A DNA stretch of 64,000 nt from Streptomyces massasporeus (GCF_014648995.1 NZ_BMSE01000031.1:1-64000); one strand, 5' to 3'; counted from the stretch's first letter, positions 38,468 to 46,911 are shown. The notes: generated by a model from the letters alone, not told the origin. Made by a program: numbers and translations.

Positions 38468-39829
38468 TTACAGCGCCGGAAGGTTCTTCCGCAGCTCGAA
38501 CGCCGTGACCTCCGAGCGGTACTCCTCCCACTCCTGCCGCTTGTTGCGCAGGAAGAAGTCGAAGACGTGCTCGCCGAGGGTCTCGGCGACGAGGTCGCTG
38601 CGTTCCATGAGGGTCAGGGCCTCGCCCAGGTTCTGGGGAAGCGGCTCGATGCCCATCGCGCGGCGCTCCGCGTCGGAGAGGGCCCAGACGTCGTCCTCGG
38701 CGCCCGGCGGGAGCTCGTAGCCCTCCTCGATGCCCTTGAGGCCGGCGGCCAGCAGCAGGGCGTAGGCCAGGTACGGGTTCGCACCCGAGTCGAGGGAGCG
38801 GACCTCGACCCGCGCCGAGCCCGTCTTGCCGGGCTTGTACATGGGGACGCGGACCAGGGCCGAGCGGTTGTTGTGGCCCCAGCAGATGTAGGAGGGGGCC
38901 TCGCCGCCCGCGCCCGCGGTGCGCTCCGCGCCGCCCCAGATGCGCTTGTAGGAGTTCACCCACTGGTTGGTGACGGCGGAGATGTCCGCCGCGTGCCGCA
39001 GCAGGCCCGCGATGAAGGAGCGGCCCACCTTGGAGAGCTGGTACTCCGAGCCCGACTCGTAGAAGGCGTTGCGGTCGCCCTCGAAGAGCGACAGGTGCGT
39101 GTGCATGCCGCTGCCGGGGTGCTCGGAGAACGGCTTCGGCATGAATGTGGCGTGCACGCCCTGCTCCAGGGCCACCTGCTTCATGACGAGGCGGAACGTC
39201 ATGATGTTGTCGGCCGTGGAGAGCGCGTCGGCGTAGCGGAGGTCGATCTCCTGCTGGCCGGGGGCGCCCTCGTGGTGGGAGAACTCGACCGAGATGCCCA
39301 TCGACTCCAGCATGGTGATCGCCTGGCGGCGGAAGTCCATGCCGACGTTGGTCGGGGTGTGGTCGAAGTAGCCGGAGTTGTCGGCGGGCGTCGGACGGCT
39401 GCCGTCCAGCGGCCGGTCCTTCAGCAGGAAGAACTCGATCTCCGGGTGGGTGTAGAAGGTGAAGCCCAGGTCGGAGGTGCGGGCGAGGGCGCGCTTGAGC
39501 ACGTAGCGCGGGTCGGCGAAGGACGGGGAGCCGTCCGGCATGAGGATGTCGCAGAACATGCGGGCCGTGCCCGGGGCCTCCGCCCGCCAGGGCAGGATCT
39601 GGAAGGTCGACGGGTCCGGCTTGGCGATCATGTCGGACTCGTAGACCCGGGCGAAGCCCTCGATCGCGGAGCCGTCGAAGCCGATGCCCTCGTCGAAGGC
39701 CTGCTCCAGCTCGGCCGGGGCCACCGCGACCGACTTGAGGAAGCCCAGCACGTCCGTGAACCACAGGCGTACGAACCGGATGTCGCGCTCCTCCAACGTC
39801 CGGAGCACGAACTCCTGCTGCTTGTCCAT
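38468..39829 (-). CDS. glnA2: glutamine synthetase-like gamma-glutamylpolyamine synthetase
   Basis: A 453-residue GS-I-fold enzyme. Signature regions: FDGSAIEGF (GSI has DGSSIRGF), HPEIEFFLL, HHEGAPGQQEIDLRYA, GSGMHTHLSLF, SYKRIW and GKTGSARVEVR. The Tyr equivalent to the adenylylation site is kept (EEGYELPPG) but its surroundings differ. Length and sequence match S. coelicolor GlnA2, reported to glutamylate polyamines rather than make glutamine. ATG 39829 has GGGGA upstream; ATG 39844 would add five residues. Confidence 0.9.
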   Translation of the reverse strand: MDKQQEFVLRTLEERDIRFVRLWFTDVLGFLKSVAVAPAELEQAFDEGIGFDGSAIEGFARVYESDMIAKPDPSTFQILPWRAEAPGTARMFCDILMPDGSPSFADPRYVLKRALARTSDLGFTFYTHPEIEFFLLKDRPLDGSRPTPADNSGYFDHTPTNVGMDFRRQAITMLESMGISVEFSHHEGAPGQQEIDLRYADALSTADNIMTFRLVMKQVALEQGVHATFMPKPFSEHPGSGMHTHLSLFEGDRNAFYESGSEYQLSKVGRSFIAGLLRHAADISAVTNQWVNSYKRIWGGAERTAGAGGEAPSYICWGHNNRSALVRVPMYKPGKTGSARVEVRSLDSGANPYLAYALLLAAGLKGIEEGYELPPGAEDDVWALSDAERRAMGIEPLPQNLGEALTLMERSDLVAETLGEHVFDFFLRNKRQEWEEYRSEVTAFELRKNLPAL

Positions 39830-40063
39830 CTTCCGCTTCCCCATCCTTGCTGGTCAGGCCGCCTGTCTTCCGTACCACGGGAGGCGGTCGGGCACCAGAG
39901 CATCAGACCACACCACCGTTTCGTGCGCGTTGCGGACCATGATCGCCCGGGGGGCCTGGGGCCGAACGCCTCACATACGGCAGGTGAACTGCTCTTCCGC
40001 CCATAGTGCCTGCTCGCACCGGCATCCGTAACGGCCGGTTCCTTTCGCCGCCCCACCCACTTA

Positions 40064-40085
40064 ATTTGCATCTTATATGCAACTT
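40064..40085 (+). promoter_or_regulatory. probable NsrR operator of hmpA
   Basis: AT-rich island. Read on the minus strand it is two tandem 11-mers, AAGTTGCATAT and AAGATGCAAAT; it also contains TTGCAT-CTTAT-ATGCAA. The 11-mer resembles the AAGATGCATTT half-site known for NsrR. It lies 38 bases before the hmpA start. Confidence 0.65.
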
Positions 40086-40122
40086 TAAATAGCGTGCCCC
40101 AGTCGAGCCTTGAGGAGCCCAG

Positions 40123-41310
40123 ATGCTGTCCGAGCAGTCCGCCGCCACCGTCCGCGCCACACTCCCCGCCGTCGGCGCGGCCCTCGGCACAATCACCGAG
40201 CGCTTCTACGCCGGGCTGTTCGAGGCCCACCCGGAACTGCTGCGGGACCTGTTCAACCGGGGCAACCAGGCCGCCGGCACCCAGCGCCAGGCTCTGGCCG
40301 GGTCCATCGCCGCGTTCGCGACGCACCTGCTGGACCGTCCGGGGCAGCGGCCGGACGCGATGCTGCAGCGCATCGCCCACAAGCACGCCTCGCTCGGCGT
40401 CACGCCGGAGCAGTACGGCGTCGTCCACGAGCACCTGTTCGCCGCCATCGCCGAGGTGCTCGGCGACGCGGTCACGCCGGAGGTCGCCGCAGCCTGGGAC
40501 GAGGTCTACTGGCTGATGGCGAACGCGCTCATCGCCGTGGAGCGGCGGCTGCGCGAGGAGCACGGCGGGCCCACCTGGCGGGCCTGGGAGGTCGTCGAGC
40601 GGGTCGCCGAGACCGCGGACGTCGCCACGTTCCGGTTGCGGCCGGCCGACGGCGGCCCGGTGCGGGACTTCCTCGCGGGCCAGTACGTCTCCGTCCGCGT
40701 CACCCTCACGGACGGTGCCCGTCAGATACGGCAGTACAGCCTGTCCGGGGCGCCCGGCCCGGACCTGCGGCAGATCAGCGTGAAGCGCGTGCACACGGCC
40801 GCCGCCCCCGACGGCGAGGTCTCGAACCACCTCCACGCGCGCGTGGAGGTGGGTGACGTCCTGGAGGTGTCCGAGCCGTACGGCGACCTGGTCCTGGACG
40901 CCGACTCCGACACGCCGCTGCTGCTGGCCTCGGCCGGCATCGGCGTGACCCCGATGACCGCGATGCTGGCGCACCTCGCCGACTCGGGGCACCGCGCCCC
41001 GGTCACCGTCGTGCACGCCGACCACTCCCCCGCGACCCACGCCCTGCGCACCGACCACGAGGCCTACGCGGCCAAGCTCCCGGACGCGGCCGTCCACCTC
41101 TGGTACGAGCAGGACGCCCCGGCGGGCACCCACCCGGGCCTGGTCGACCTCACCGGCGTTGCGCTGACCCCGGGCACGCGCGCGTTCCTGTGCGGACCGC
41201 TCCCCTTCATGCGGGCGGTGCGGACCCAGTTGATCGCGAAGGGCGTGGCACCCGCCGACATCCACTACGAGGTGTTCGGCCCGGACCTGTGGCTGGCGGG
41301 GCAGGCCTAG
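40123..41310 (+). CDS. hmpA: flavohemoglobin (nitric oxide dioxygenase)
   Basis: A 395-residue flavohemoprotein oxidising NO to nitrate with O2 and NAD(P)H. Globin domain at about 1-140 with Y29 and Q54 in the distal pocket and proximal H88 (AHKHASLG). FAD domain with RQYSLSGAP, and NAD domain with LASAGIGVTPM and FLCGPLPFM. The C-terminal YEVFGP is diagnostic. GAGGAG precedes ATG 40123. The Rrf2 regulator NsrR is encoded immediately downstream on the opposite strand and its probable operator lies in the promoter. Confidence 0.96.
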   Translation: MLSEQSAATVRATLPAVGAALGTITERFYAGLFEAHPELLRDLFNRGNQAAGTQRQALAGSIAAFATHLLDRPGQRPDAMLQRIAHKHASLGVTPEQYGVVHEHLFAAIAEVLGDAVTPEVAAAWDEVYWLMANALIAVERRLREEHGGPTWRAWEVVERVAETADVATFRLRPADGGPVRDFLAGQYVSVRVTLTDGARQIRQYSLSGAPGPDLRQISVKRVHTAAAPDGEVSNHLHARVEVGDVLEVSEPYGDLVLDADSDTPLLLASAGIGVTPMTAMLAHLADSGHRAPVTVVHADHSPATHALRTDHEAYAAKLPDAAVHLWYEQDAPAGTHPGLVDLTGVALTPGTRAFLCGPLPFMRAVRTQLIAKGVAPADIHYEVFGPDLWLAGQA

Positions 41311-41318
41311 GCCTGCCC
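41299..41318. terminator. 20-bp palindrome across the hmpA stop
   Basis: GGGCAGGCCTAGGCCTGCCC is a perfect palindrome containing the hmpA TAG stop. It lies between convergent hmpA and nsrR. Two copies of ACCGGGCCCT follow 20 bases apart (41327, 41347 region). Confidence 0.6.
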
Positions 41319-41354
41319 TCGGGGGAACCGGGCCCTGGTCGGGGGGACCGGGCC

Positions 41355-41804
41355 CTAGACGTCACGGGGATCCACGCCCCGCGAGATCCCCAGCAGCAGC
41401 ACCCCCGTCGGCTCCGCCACGATGTCCTCCACCGTGACCGGGTCCAGTGAGGCGAAGAACGCCTCCTGGGCCCGGCGCAGGGCGCCGCGCAGGCGGCAGG
41501 CGGAGTTGAGGGGGCAGGGGGTGGCGCCCTCGCAGTCGACGACGTCGCCGCTGCCCTCGAAGGCACGGACCACGGCACCCACCGAGGCCGTGCGGCCCTG
41601 CTCGGTGAGGGTGAGGCCGCCGCCTCGGCCGCGGCGGGCCTCGAGCAGGCCCATGTGCTGGAGCTCGGCGACGACCTTCGCCAGGTGGGTGTACGGCACG
41701 TCCATGCCGTCCGCGACGTCCCGGGTCGTCGGACTCGACCCGCCCGCGACGGCGAGCCGCATCAGGACCCGCAGGGCGAGGTCGGTGGAGCGCAGCAGCC
41801 GCAT
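41355..41804 (-). CDS. nsrR: Rrf2-family nitric-oxide-sensing repressor NsrR
   Basis: A 149-residue iron-sulfur regulator. Winged helix at about 1-75 (DVADGMDVPYTHLAKVVAEL). The cluster ligands are C91, C97 and C103 (DCEGATPCPLNSAC), with D8 (LRSTDLAL) present; in S. coelicolor NsrR an Asp at position 8 is the fourth ligand of the [4Fe-4S] cluster. NO destroys the cluster and lifts repression of hmpA. A GAATCC-A-GGGTTC imperfect repeat lies in its own AT-rich upstream region (41825-41837). Confidence 0.93.
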   Translation of the reverse strand: MRLLRSTDLALRVLMRLAVAGGSSPTTRDVADGMDVPYTHLAKVVAELQHMGLLEARRGRGGGLTLTEQGRTASVGAVVRAFEGSGDVVDCEGATPCPLNSACRLRGALRRAQEAFFASLDPVTVEDIVAEPTGVLLLGISRGVDPRDV

Positions 41805-41969
41805 GCAGGCAGCGTATGTAATAGGAATCCAGGGTTCAAATTATCCGGTACCCGAAGGTCAGCGGCTGACGGCCGCCTCCCAGACGTGATCGTGTCAGCC
41901 GCCCTCCTTCACCTCAACTTCGAAGCAATCGAACAAGGTTGCCCACATCGTGCGCAATTCCGATGAGAT

Positions 41970-43223
41970 GTGATCTTTCGCAGCGAGCGACCGCGAAGCG
42001 TCCATATGGTGATCGCCATGCAGCTCCGCTACAACTACCGGGCCTATCCGTCTGCCTCTCAGTGCCGTGCGCTGGCGCGGGCGTTCGGGTGTGCCCGTGT
42101 GGTGTGGAACGACTGCCTGCGCGACCGGAGGGAAGCGCACGCTGCGGGGCTGCCGTACGTGAAATCGGCGGATCTTTCCCGTTTGCGGATCACCCAGGCC
42201 AAGCGCACTGAAGATCGCGCCTGGCTCGCCGAAGTGTCGGCGGTGGTCCTGCAGCAGTCCCTGCGGGACCTGGACACCGCTTACAAGAACTTCTTCGACA
42301 GCGTCAGCGGCAAGCGGACGGGTCGGAGGGTGGGGCCGCCCCGGTACAAGTCCAAGAAGGACACCCGGCATTCGATCCGGCTCAACACCAACGCCTTCTC
42401 CTTGCGCGACGACGGCACGGTGCACGTGGCCAAGGTCGGCAGCCTCAAGGTCAAGTGGTCGCGCCCGCTTCCGGCCGCACCGACGTCTCTCACGGTCACC
42501 AAAGACTGTTCTGGCCGGTATTTCCTGAGCTTCGTCGTGGACACCGAGCCCGAGACTCTCCCGCGAACGCAGACGGAAGCCGGTATCGATCTGGGTCTGT
42601 CCACTTTCGCGGTCCTGTCCGACGGCCGGAAGATCGACAGTCCCCGCTTCCTGCGCCGGGCGGAGAAGAAGCTCAGGCGTCTTCAGCGGGAGCTGTCTCG
42701 CAAGGTGAAGGGATCGAGGAACCGGGCCAAGGCCCGTATCAAGGTCGCCCGCCAGCATGCGCGTGTGGCGGACCGGCGGCGGGACTTCCACCACAAGGCA
42801 TCCACGCAGATCATCCGCGACAACCAAGCGGTGTACGTGGAGGACCTCGCGGTGGCCGGTCTCGGCCGAACCCGGCTCGCGAAGTCGGTGCACGACGCGG
42901 GATGGTCCGCGTTCGTCGGGATGCTGGGGTACAAGGCGGCCAGACACGGCCGCACCTTCGCCAAGGTGGGCCGGGCGTTCCCGTCCTCCCAGATCTGCTC
43001 GGCCTGCGGATACCGGGACGGCCCCAAACCGCTGCACGTCCGGCAGTGGACGTGCGGCGGATGCGGCACGGTGCACGATCGTGACCACAACGCTGCCCGC
43101 AATGTCCTGCTCGAAGGACGCCGTATCGTCGCCGCCGGACGGGCGGAGACGCAAAACGCCTGTGGAGCGCGGGTAAGACGGGCACACGTGCCCGCACAGC
43201 GCGGTGAAGCAGGAAGCCCCCGG
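41970..43223 (+). mobile_element. IS200/IS605-type TnpB-only element, right end apparently degraded
   Basis: The insertion holds only tnpB; no Y1 tnpA is present. The left end is not defined but must lie between nsrR (41804) and 42006. The typical right end of such streptomycete elements, as I recall it, has a hairpin starting GAAGCCCCCG; that word occurs at 43213-43223, but its CGGGGG partner is missing from the next 100 bases. Limits are therefore approximate. Confidence 0.55.
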
Positions 43224-43400
43224 AAGGGCCCAGGCGGCCCAGGCCGGACCCCCTGGACATCAGGCCGGGAAGCACGTCAAGATCAGCCCACCCGACTGTC
43301 ACTTTTCCCACGAAGGACACCTCATGGGCTCCGCCAAGAAGAGCAACACGGACCGCAGGGCGCGAATAGAGGAGATGCGGCGCGCCGAGCAGTCCCGTGA
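42006..43400 (+). CDS. tnpB: TnpB RNA-guided nuclease (Fanzor/Cas12 ancestor family)
   Basis: A 464-residue frame. N-terminal helix-turn-helix/WED part (LRYNYRAYPSASQCRALAR). The RuvC residues are all present: Asp in AGIDLGLSTFAV, Glu in VYVEDLAVAGL and Asp in DRDHNAARN. The zinc ribbon has CSACG and CGGCG. Usual streptomycete TnpBs end about 60 residues earlier; here the frame runs on and stops at 43400 inside the DUF3105 gene, overlapping it by 77 bases. ATG 42018 (MQLRYNY) is an equally possible start. Confidence 0.85.
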   Translation: MVIAMQLRYNYRAYPSASQCRALARAFGCARVVWNDCLRDRREAHAAGLPYVKSADLSRLRITQAKRTEDRAWLAEVSAVVLQQSLRDLDTAYKNFFDSVSGKRTGRRVGPPRYKSKKDTRHSIRLNTNAFSLRDDGTVHVAKVGSLKVKWSRPLPAAPTSLTVTKDCSGRYFLSFVVDTEPETLPRTQTEAGIDLGLSTFAVLSDGRKIDSPRFLRRAEKKLRRLQRELSRKVKGSRNRAKARIKVARQHARVADRRRDFHHKASTQIIRDNQAVYVEDLAVAGLGRTRLAKSVHDAGWSAFVGMLGYKAARHGRTFAKVGRAFPSSQICSACGYRDGPKPLHVRQWTCGGCGTVHDRDHNAARNVLLEGRRIVAAGRAETQNACGARVRRAHVPAQRGEAGSPRKGPGGPGRTPWTSGREARQDQPTRLSLFPRRTPHGLRQEEQHGPQGANRGDAARRAVP

Positions 43401-43992
43401 GCGTCGCAACCGGGTCCTCACCATCGCGGCCAGTGTCGTGGTCGTCGCCGGACTCGTGGTCGGCGGCGTCGTGCTCGTGCGGTCCCAGGACGACAAGGGC
43501 AGTGACACCGCTGCGGCGAGCGACTCCTCGGGCAAGGGCAAGTTCGTGACGGGCAAGGACGGCGTGAAGACCTGGGAGGGGAAGCTCGCCCGCAACCACG
43601 TCGCCAAGGCCGTGAAGTACGCCTCCGAGCCGCCGGTCGGCGGTGACCACAACCAGGTCTGGATGAACTGCAATGGCGACGTCTACACCGAAAAGCTGAA
43701 CAACACCAACGCCGTGCACTCGCTGGAGCACGGGGCGGTGTGGGTGACGTACAACGCCGCCGCGAAGAAGGCCGACATCGACGCGCTCGCGGCGAAGGTG
43801 AAGAAGACGCCCTACACGCTGATGAGCCCGATGGACGACCAGAAGGACCCGATCATGCTCTCGGCGTGGGGCCACCAGCGCACGGTGACGGGCGCGAGCG
43901 ACCCGAACGTGGACAAGTTCTTCGAGAAGTTCGTCCAGGGCGAGCAGACCCCCGAGCCGGGCGCCGCCTGCACGAACGGGCTGTCGAAGTGA
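43324..43992 (+). CDS. DUF3105 membrane-anchored protein
   Basis: A 222-residue protein. A charged cytosolic N-terminus (about 1-30) precedes one membrane helix (about 31-53), followed by the DUF3105 domain outside the cell (GGDHNQVWMNCNGDVYTEKLN; VHSLEHGAVWVTY; conserved His, Cys and final Cys). GAAGGA precedes ATG 43324. The stop overlaps the GTG start of the next gene (GTGA), so it forms a coupled operon with DUF305. This pair is common in actinobacteria; function unknown, possibly metal-related. Confidence 0.9.
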   Translation: MGSAKKSNTDRRARIEEMRRAEQSRERRNRVLTIAASVVVVAGLVVGGVVLVRSQDDKGSDTAAASDSSGKGKFVTGKDGVKTWEGKLARNHVAKAVKYASEPPVGGDHNQVWMNCNGDVYTEKLNNTNAVHSLEHGAVWVTYNAAAKKADIDALAAKVKKTPYTLMSPMDDQKDPIMLSAWGHQRTVTGASDPNVDKFFEKFVQGEQTPEPGAACTNGLSK

Positions 43993-44609
43993 GGCATGTC
44001 GGCCTGATCGCCGGGGCCGCGACGGCAGCGCTCGTCGCCGCCGGCGCGATCACCTACGCGGTCGCCGGGGACGACGGCGGCGGCAGGACACCGTCCGCCG
44101 AGTCCGCGGACGCCGGGTTCGCCCGGGACATGGCGGTGCACCACCAGCAGGCCGTGGAGATGTCGTACATCGTGCGCGACCGCACGAAGGACGAGGAGGT
44201 CCGGCGCCTGGCGTACGACATCGCGCAGACGCAGGCCAACCAGCGCGGCATGATGCTGGGCTGGCTCGACCTGTGGGGCCTGCCCAAGGTGTCCTCCGAG
44301 CCGCCGATGACCTGGATGGACATGGGCGGCATGGCGTCCGGCAAGGACGGCGCGCTGATGCCGGGCATGGCGACCAACTCCGAGATGAAGAAGCTCGGCG
44401 AGCTCGACGGGAGGCAGGCGGAGGTCTTCTACCTCCAGCTGATGACGGACCATCACAAGGGCGGCATCCACATGGCCGAGGGCTGCGTGGCCAAGTGCCA
44501 GGTCGGCGTGGAGAAGCGGCTCGCGCAGGGCATGGTGGACGCGCAGCAGTCGGAGATCTCCCTGATGGCCGACATGCTCAAGGAGCGGGGCGCGACGCCG
44601 CGGGCGTAG
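43989..44609 (+). CDS. DUF305 secreted/membrane-anchored protein
   Basis: A 206-residue exported protein. The N-terminus to about residue 25 is a signal or anchor helix. The mature part is the four-helix DUF305 (ferritin-like, CopM-type) domain with paired-His motifs MAVHHQQAVEMS and TDHHKGGIHMA, and a Met/Asp-rich middle (MTWMDMGGMASGKDG). Such residues suggest copper or other metal binding. GTG 43989 overlaps the DUF3105 stop by four bases. Confidence 0.9.
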   Translation: MRHVGLIAGAATAALVAAGAITYAVAGDDGGGRTPSAESADAGFARDMAVHHQQAVEMSYIVRDRTKDEEVRRLAYDIAQTQANQRGMMLGWLDLWGLPKVSSEPPMTWMDMGGMASGKDGALMPGMATNSEMKKLGELDGRQAEVFYLQLMTDHHKGGIHMAEGCVAKCQVGVEKRLAQGMVDAQQSEISLMADMLKERGATPRA

Positions 44610-44640
44610 AGCGGTGGGCGCGGGCGATGAGCCGTCGGCG

Positions 44641-44790
44641 CGGGCGCGGAGCGGTCCTCCCGGGCAGGGAACGGTCACCGCGGGCACGGAGCGATCCTCC
44701 CGGGCAGGGAACCGGTCACCGCGGGCACGGAGCGATCCTCCCGGGCAGGGAACCGGTCACCGCGGGCACGGAGCGATCCTCCTGGGCATG
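44641..44790 (+). repeat. 41-bp tandem repeat downstream of the DUF305 gene
   Basis: About 3.7 copies of a 41-bp unit beginning CGGGCACGGAGCGATCCTCC (44641, 44681, 44722, 44763). The second and third copies are identical; the first lacks one base. It fills much of the 348-bp gap between the DUF305 and S53 genes and encodes nothing recognisable. Confidence 0.9.
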
Positions 44791-44894
44791 CTTCGGCGGC
44801 GCGTAAGCCTCAAAACGCCCTTCCCAGCGGTCTCTTGGGCTCTTCTTGGTCTCCATAGGGCGCTTCTTGGGCTGCGCCATTCCCTGGCATGAAC

Positions 44895-44943
44895 GGTTCA
44901 TCGCGAGAGTGGCGACCGTCGAGTGATCCACTCGCGACGAACC
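44895..44943 (+). promoter_or_regulatory. leader stem-loop of the S53 protease gene
   Basis: An imperfect inverted repeat (44895-44912 with 44928-44943; arms GGTTCATCGCGAG and CTCGCGACGAACC, one mismatch, two-base bulge) ends 14 bases before the start codon. Just upstream, CTTCTTGG words repeat (44833-44875). It could be an operator or an mRNA structure near the ribosome site. Confidence 0.5.
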
Positions 44944-44957
44944 GCACAGGGGGTTCC

Positions 44958-46895
44958 ATGAGATCCAACCGCGCCAAGGTGCGCGCCGTGAGCGTGGCAG
45001 CGACACTGCCGATGCTCGCCGGTGCGCTGGCGCTCGGCATACCCGCGGCGCACGCCGCCGACCACCCGCTCCGCGATCTGCTGGCCGGGACCCGGCCCGC
45101 GTGGGCCACGGCCAAGGCGGACAAGGGCGCCACCTCCGACGGCGCCCGGGTCTCGGCCCGGGTCTACCTGGCCGGCAAGGACGCCGCAGGGCTCGCCGCC
45201 TACGCGAAGGCCGTCTCCGACCCGGACTCGGCCTCGTACGGCGAGTACCTGACGGCCAAGCAGGCGCAGGCCCGCTTCGGCGCCACGAAGGCCCAGGTGG
45301 CGGCCGTGAAGTCCTGGCTGACGGCGGCCGGTCTGAAGGTCACCGGCGTCACGCGGCACTACGTGTCCGTGAGCGGTGACGTGGCCGCGGCCGAGAAGGC
45401 GTTCGGCACCCAGCTGCACAACTTCGCCAAGGGCTCGAAGACCTACCGCGCCCCGGCGAGCGCCGCCTCCGTGCCGCAGGGCCTGGCCGACGCCGTCCTG
45501 ACCGTGACCGGGCTGGACAACGCGCCGCACATGGCCACGCACGACGATCAACTGCCCCCGCCGGACACCGTGTTCCGCAACGCCGGGCCGTTCTCCTCGT
45601 ACTACGGCTCGAAGACCGCGAGCACGCTCCCGAGTGCGTACGGCAAGAAGATCCCGTACGCCGTGAAGGGCTACACGGGCAAGCAGCTGCGGGCCGCCTA
45701 CGGCGCGGGCAAGCGCACCGGCAAGGGCGTCCGGGTCGCCATCACGGACGCCTACGCCTCCCCGACGATCGCCTACGACGCCGGCACCTACGCCAAGCGC
45801 AACGGCGACGCGGCGTGGAAGACGGGTCAGCTGCACCAGTCGCTGCCCGCGACGTACACGAACACCGAGGACTGCGGGGCGTCCGGCTGGTACGGCGAGG
45901 AGACCCTGGACGTCGAGGCGGTGCACGCGGTCGCACCGGCCGCGGACGTCACGTACGTCGGCGCCGCCTCCTGCACGGACGGGGACCTGCTCGACGCGCT
46001 CGGCAAGGTCGTCGACAACCACCTGGCCGACATCGTCTCCAACTCCTGGGGCGAGGTGGAGGCCGCGCAGACGCCCGACCTCGCGGCCGCCTACGACCAG
46101 GTGTTCCAGCTGGGCGCGGTCGAGGGCATCGGCTTCTACTTCTCCTCGGGTGACGACGGCGACGAGGTCGCGAGCTCCGGGACGAAGCAGGTCGACTCCC
46201 CGGCCAACTCGGCGTGGGTGACCGCCGTCGGCGGCACCTCGCTGGCCGTCGGCAAGAACGACACGTACCTCTGGGAGACCGGCTGGGGCACCGACAAGGC
46301 GGTGCTGTCGGCGGACGGCAAGAGCTGGACCGACTTCCCCGGCGCCTTCACCTCCGGCGCGGGCGGCGGCACCAGCAGGACCGTCGCCGAGCCCGACTAC
46401 CAGCAGGGTGTCGTGCCGGACGCACTGGCCAAGGCCAACAGCGCGAACGGCAACCGGGTCGTCCCGGACATCGCGGCGATCGCCGACCCGAACACCGGCT
46501 TCCTGGTCGGCCAGACGCAGAGCTCGCCGGACGGGAAGAGGCAGGCGTACAGCGAGTACCGCATCGGCGGCACCTCGCTCGCCGCGCCGGCCATCGCGGC
46601 CGTCCAGGCCCTGGCCCAGGAGGCCCGCGGCAAGGCGATCGGCTTCGCCAACCCGGCGATCTACGCGAAGTACGGCTCGAAGGTCTACCACGACGTCACC
46701 GACAACCCGACGGGCAAGGGTCTCGCCGTGGCCCGGCTCGACTTCGTGAACGGCTACGACGCCACCGGCGGTCTGGCCACCTCCGTGCGCAGTCTCGGCA
46801 AGGACAGCTCGCTGTCCGCCGTGAAGGGCTACGACGACGTCACCGGCGTGGGCACACCCGCGAGCGGTTACGTCGAGTCGTACCGGCGCCGCTGA
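44958..46895 (+). CDS. secreted S53-family serine-carboxyl protease (sedolisin, pro-kumamolisin type)
   Basis: A 645-residue exported protease. Signal peptide to about residue 34 (PAAHAAD). A pro-kumamolisin activation domain (about 38-180) is followed by the subtilisin-like catalytic domain with E314 and D318 (GEETLDVEAVH), the oxyanion Asp region (IVSNSWGE) and S540 (GGTSLAAPAIA). The C-terminal Asp-rich calcium site (FDVxxG type) appears as YDDVTGVGTP. AGGGGG precedes ATG 44958. Active outside the cell, usually at acidic pH. Confidence 0.93.
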   Translation: MRSNRAKVRAVSVAATLPMLAGALALGIPAAHAADHPLRDLLAGTRPAWATAKADKGATSDGARVSARVYLAGKDAAGLAAYAKAVSDPDSASYGEYLTAKQAQARFGATKAQVAAVKSWLTAAGLKVTGVTRHYVSVSGDVAAAEKAFGTQLHNFAKGSKTYRAPASAASVPQGLADAVLTVTGLDNAPHMATHDDQLPPPDTVFRNAGPFSSYYGSKTASTLPSAYGKKIPYAVKGYTGKQLRAAYGAGKRTGKGVRVAITDAYASPTIAYDAGTYAKRNGDAAWKTGQLHQSLPATYTNTEDCGASGWYGEETLDVEAVHAVAPAADVTYVGAASCTDGDLLDALGKVVDNHLADIVSNSWGEVEAAQTPDLAAAYDQVFQLGAVEGIGFYFSSGDDGDEVASSGTKQVDSPANSAWVTAVGGTSLAVGKNDTYLWETGWGTDKAVLSADGKSWTDFPGAFTSGAGGGTSRTVAEPDYQQGVVPDALAKANSANGNRVVPDIAAIADPNTGFLVGQTQSSPDGKRQAYSEYRIGGTSLAAPAIAAVQALAQEARGKAIGFANPAIYAKYGSKVYHDVTDNPTGKGLAVARLDFVNGYDATGGLATSVRSLGKDSSLSAVKGYDDVTGVGTPASGYVESYRRR

Positions 46896-46911
46896 CCTCC
46901 GCAAGGGGACC

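Noticed and set aside
41970..42005. Earlier start of tnpB at 41970
   Set aside because: The added residues are not part of TnpB N-termini, which begin close to MQLRYNY.
44641..44790. CRISPR-like array or attachment sites
   Set aside because: Whole 41-bp units repeat without spacers; no integrase or cas gene is present.
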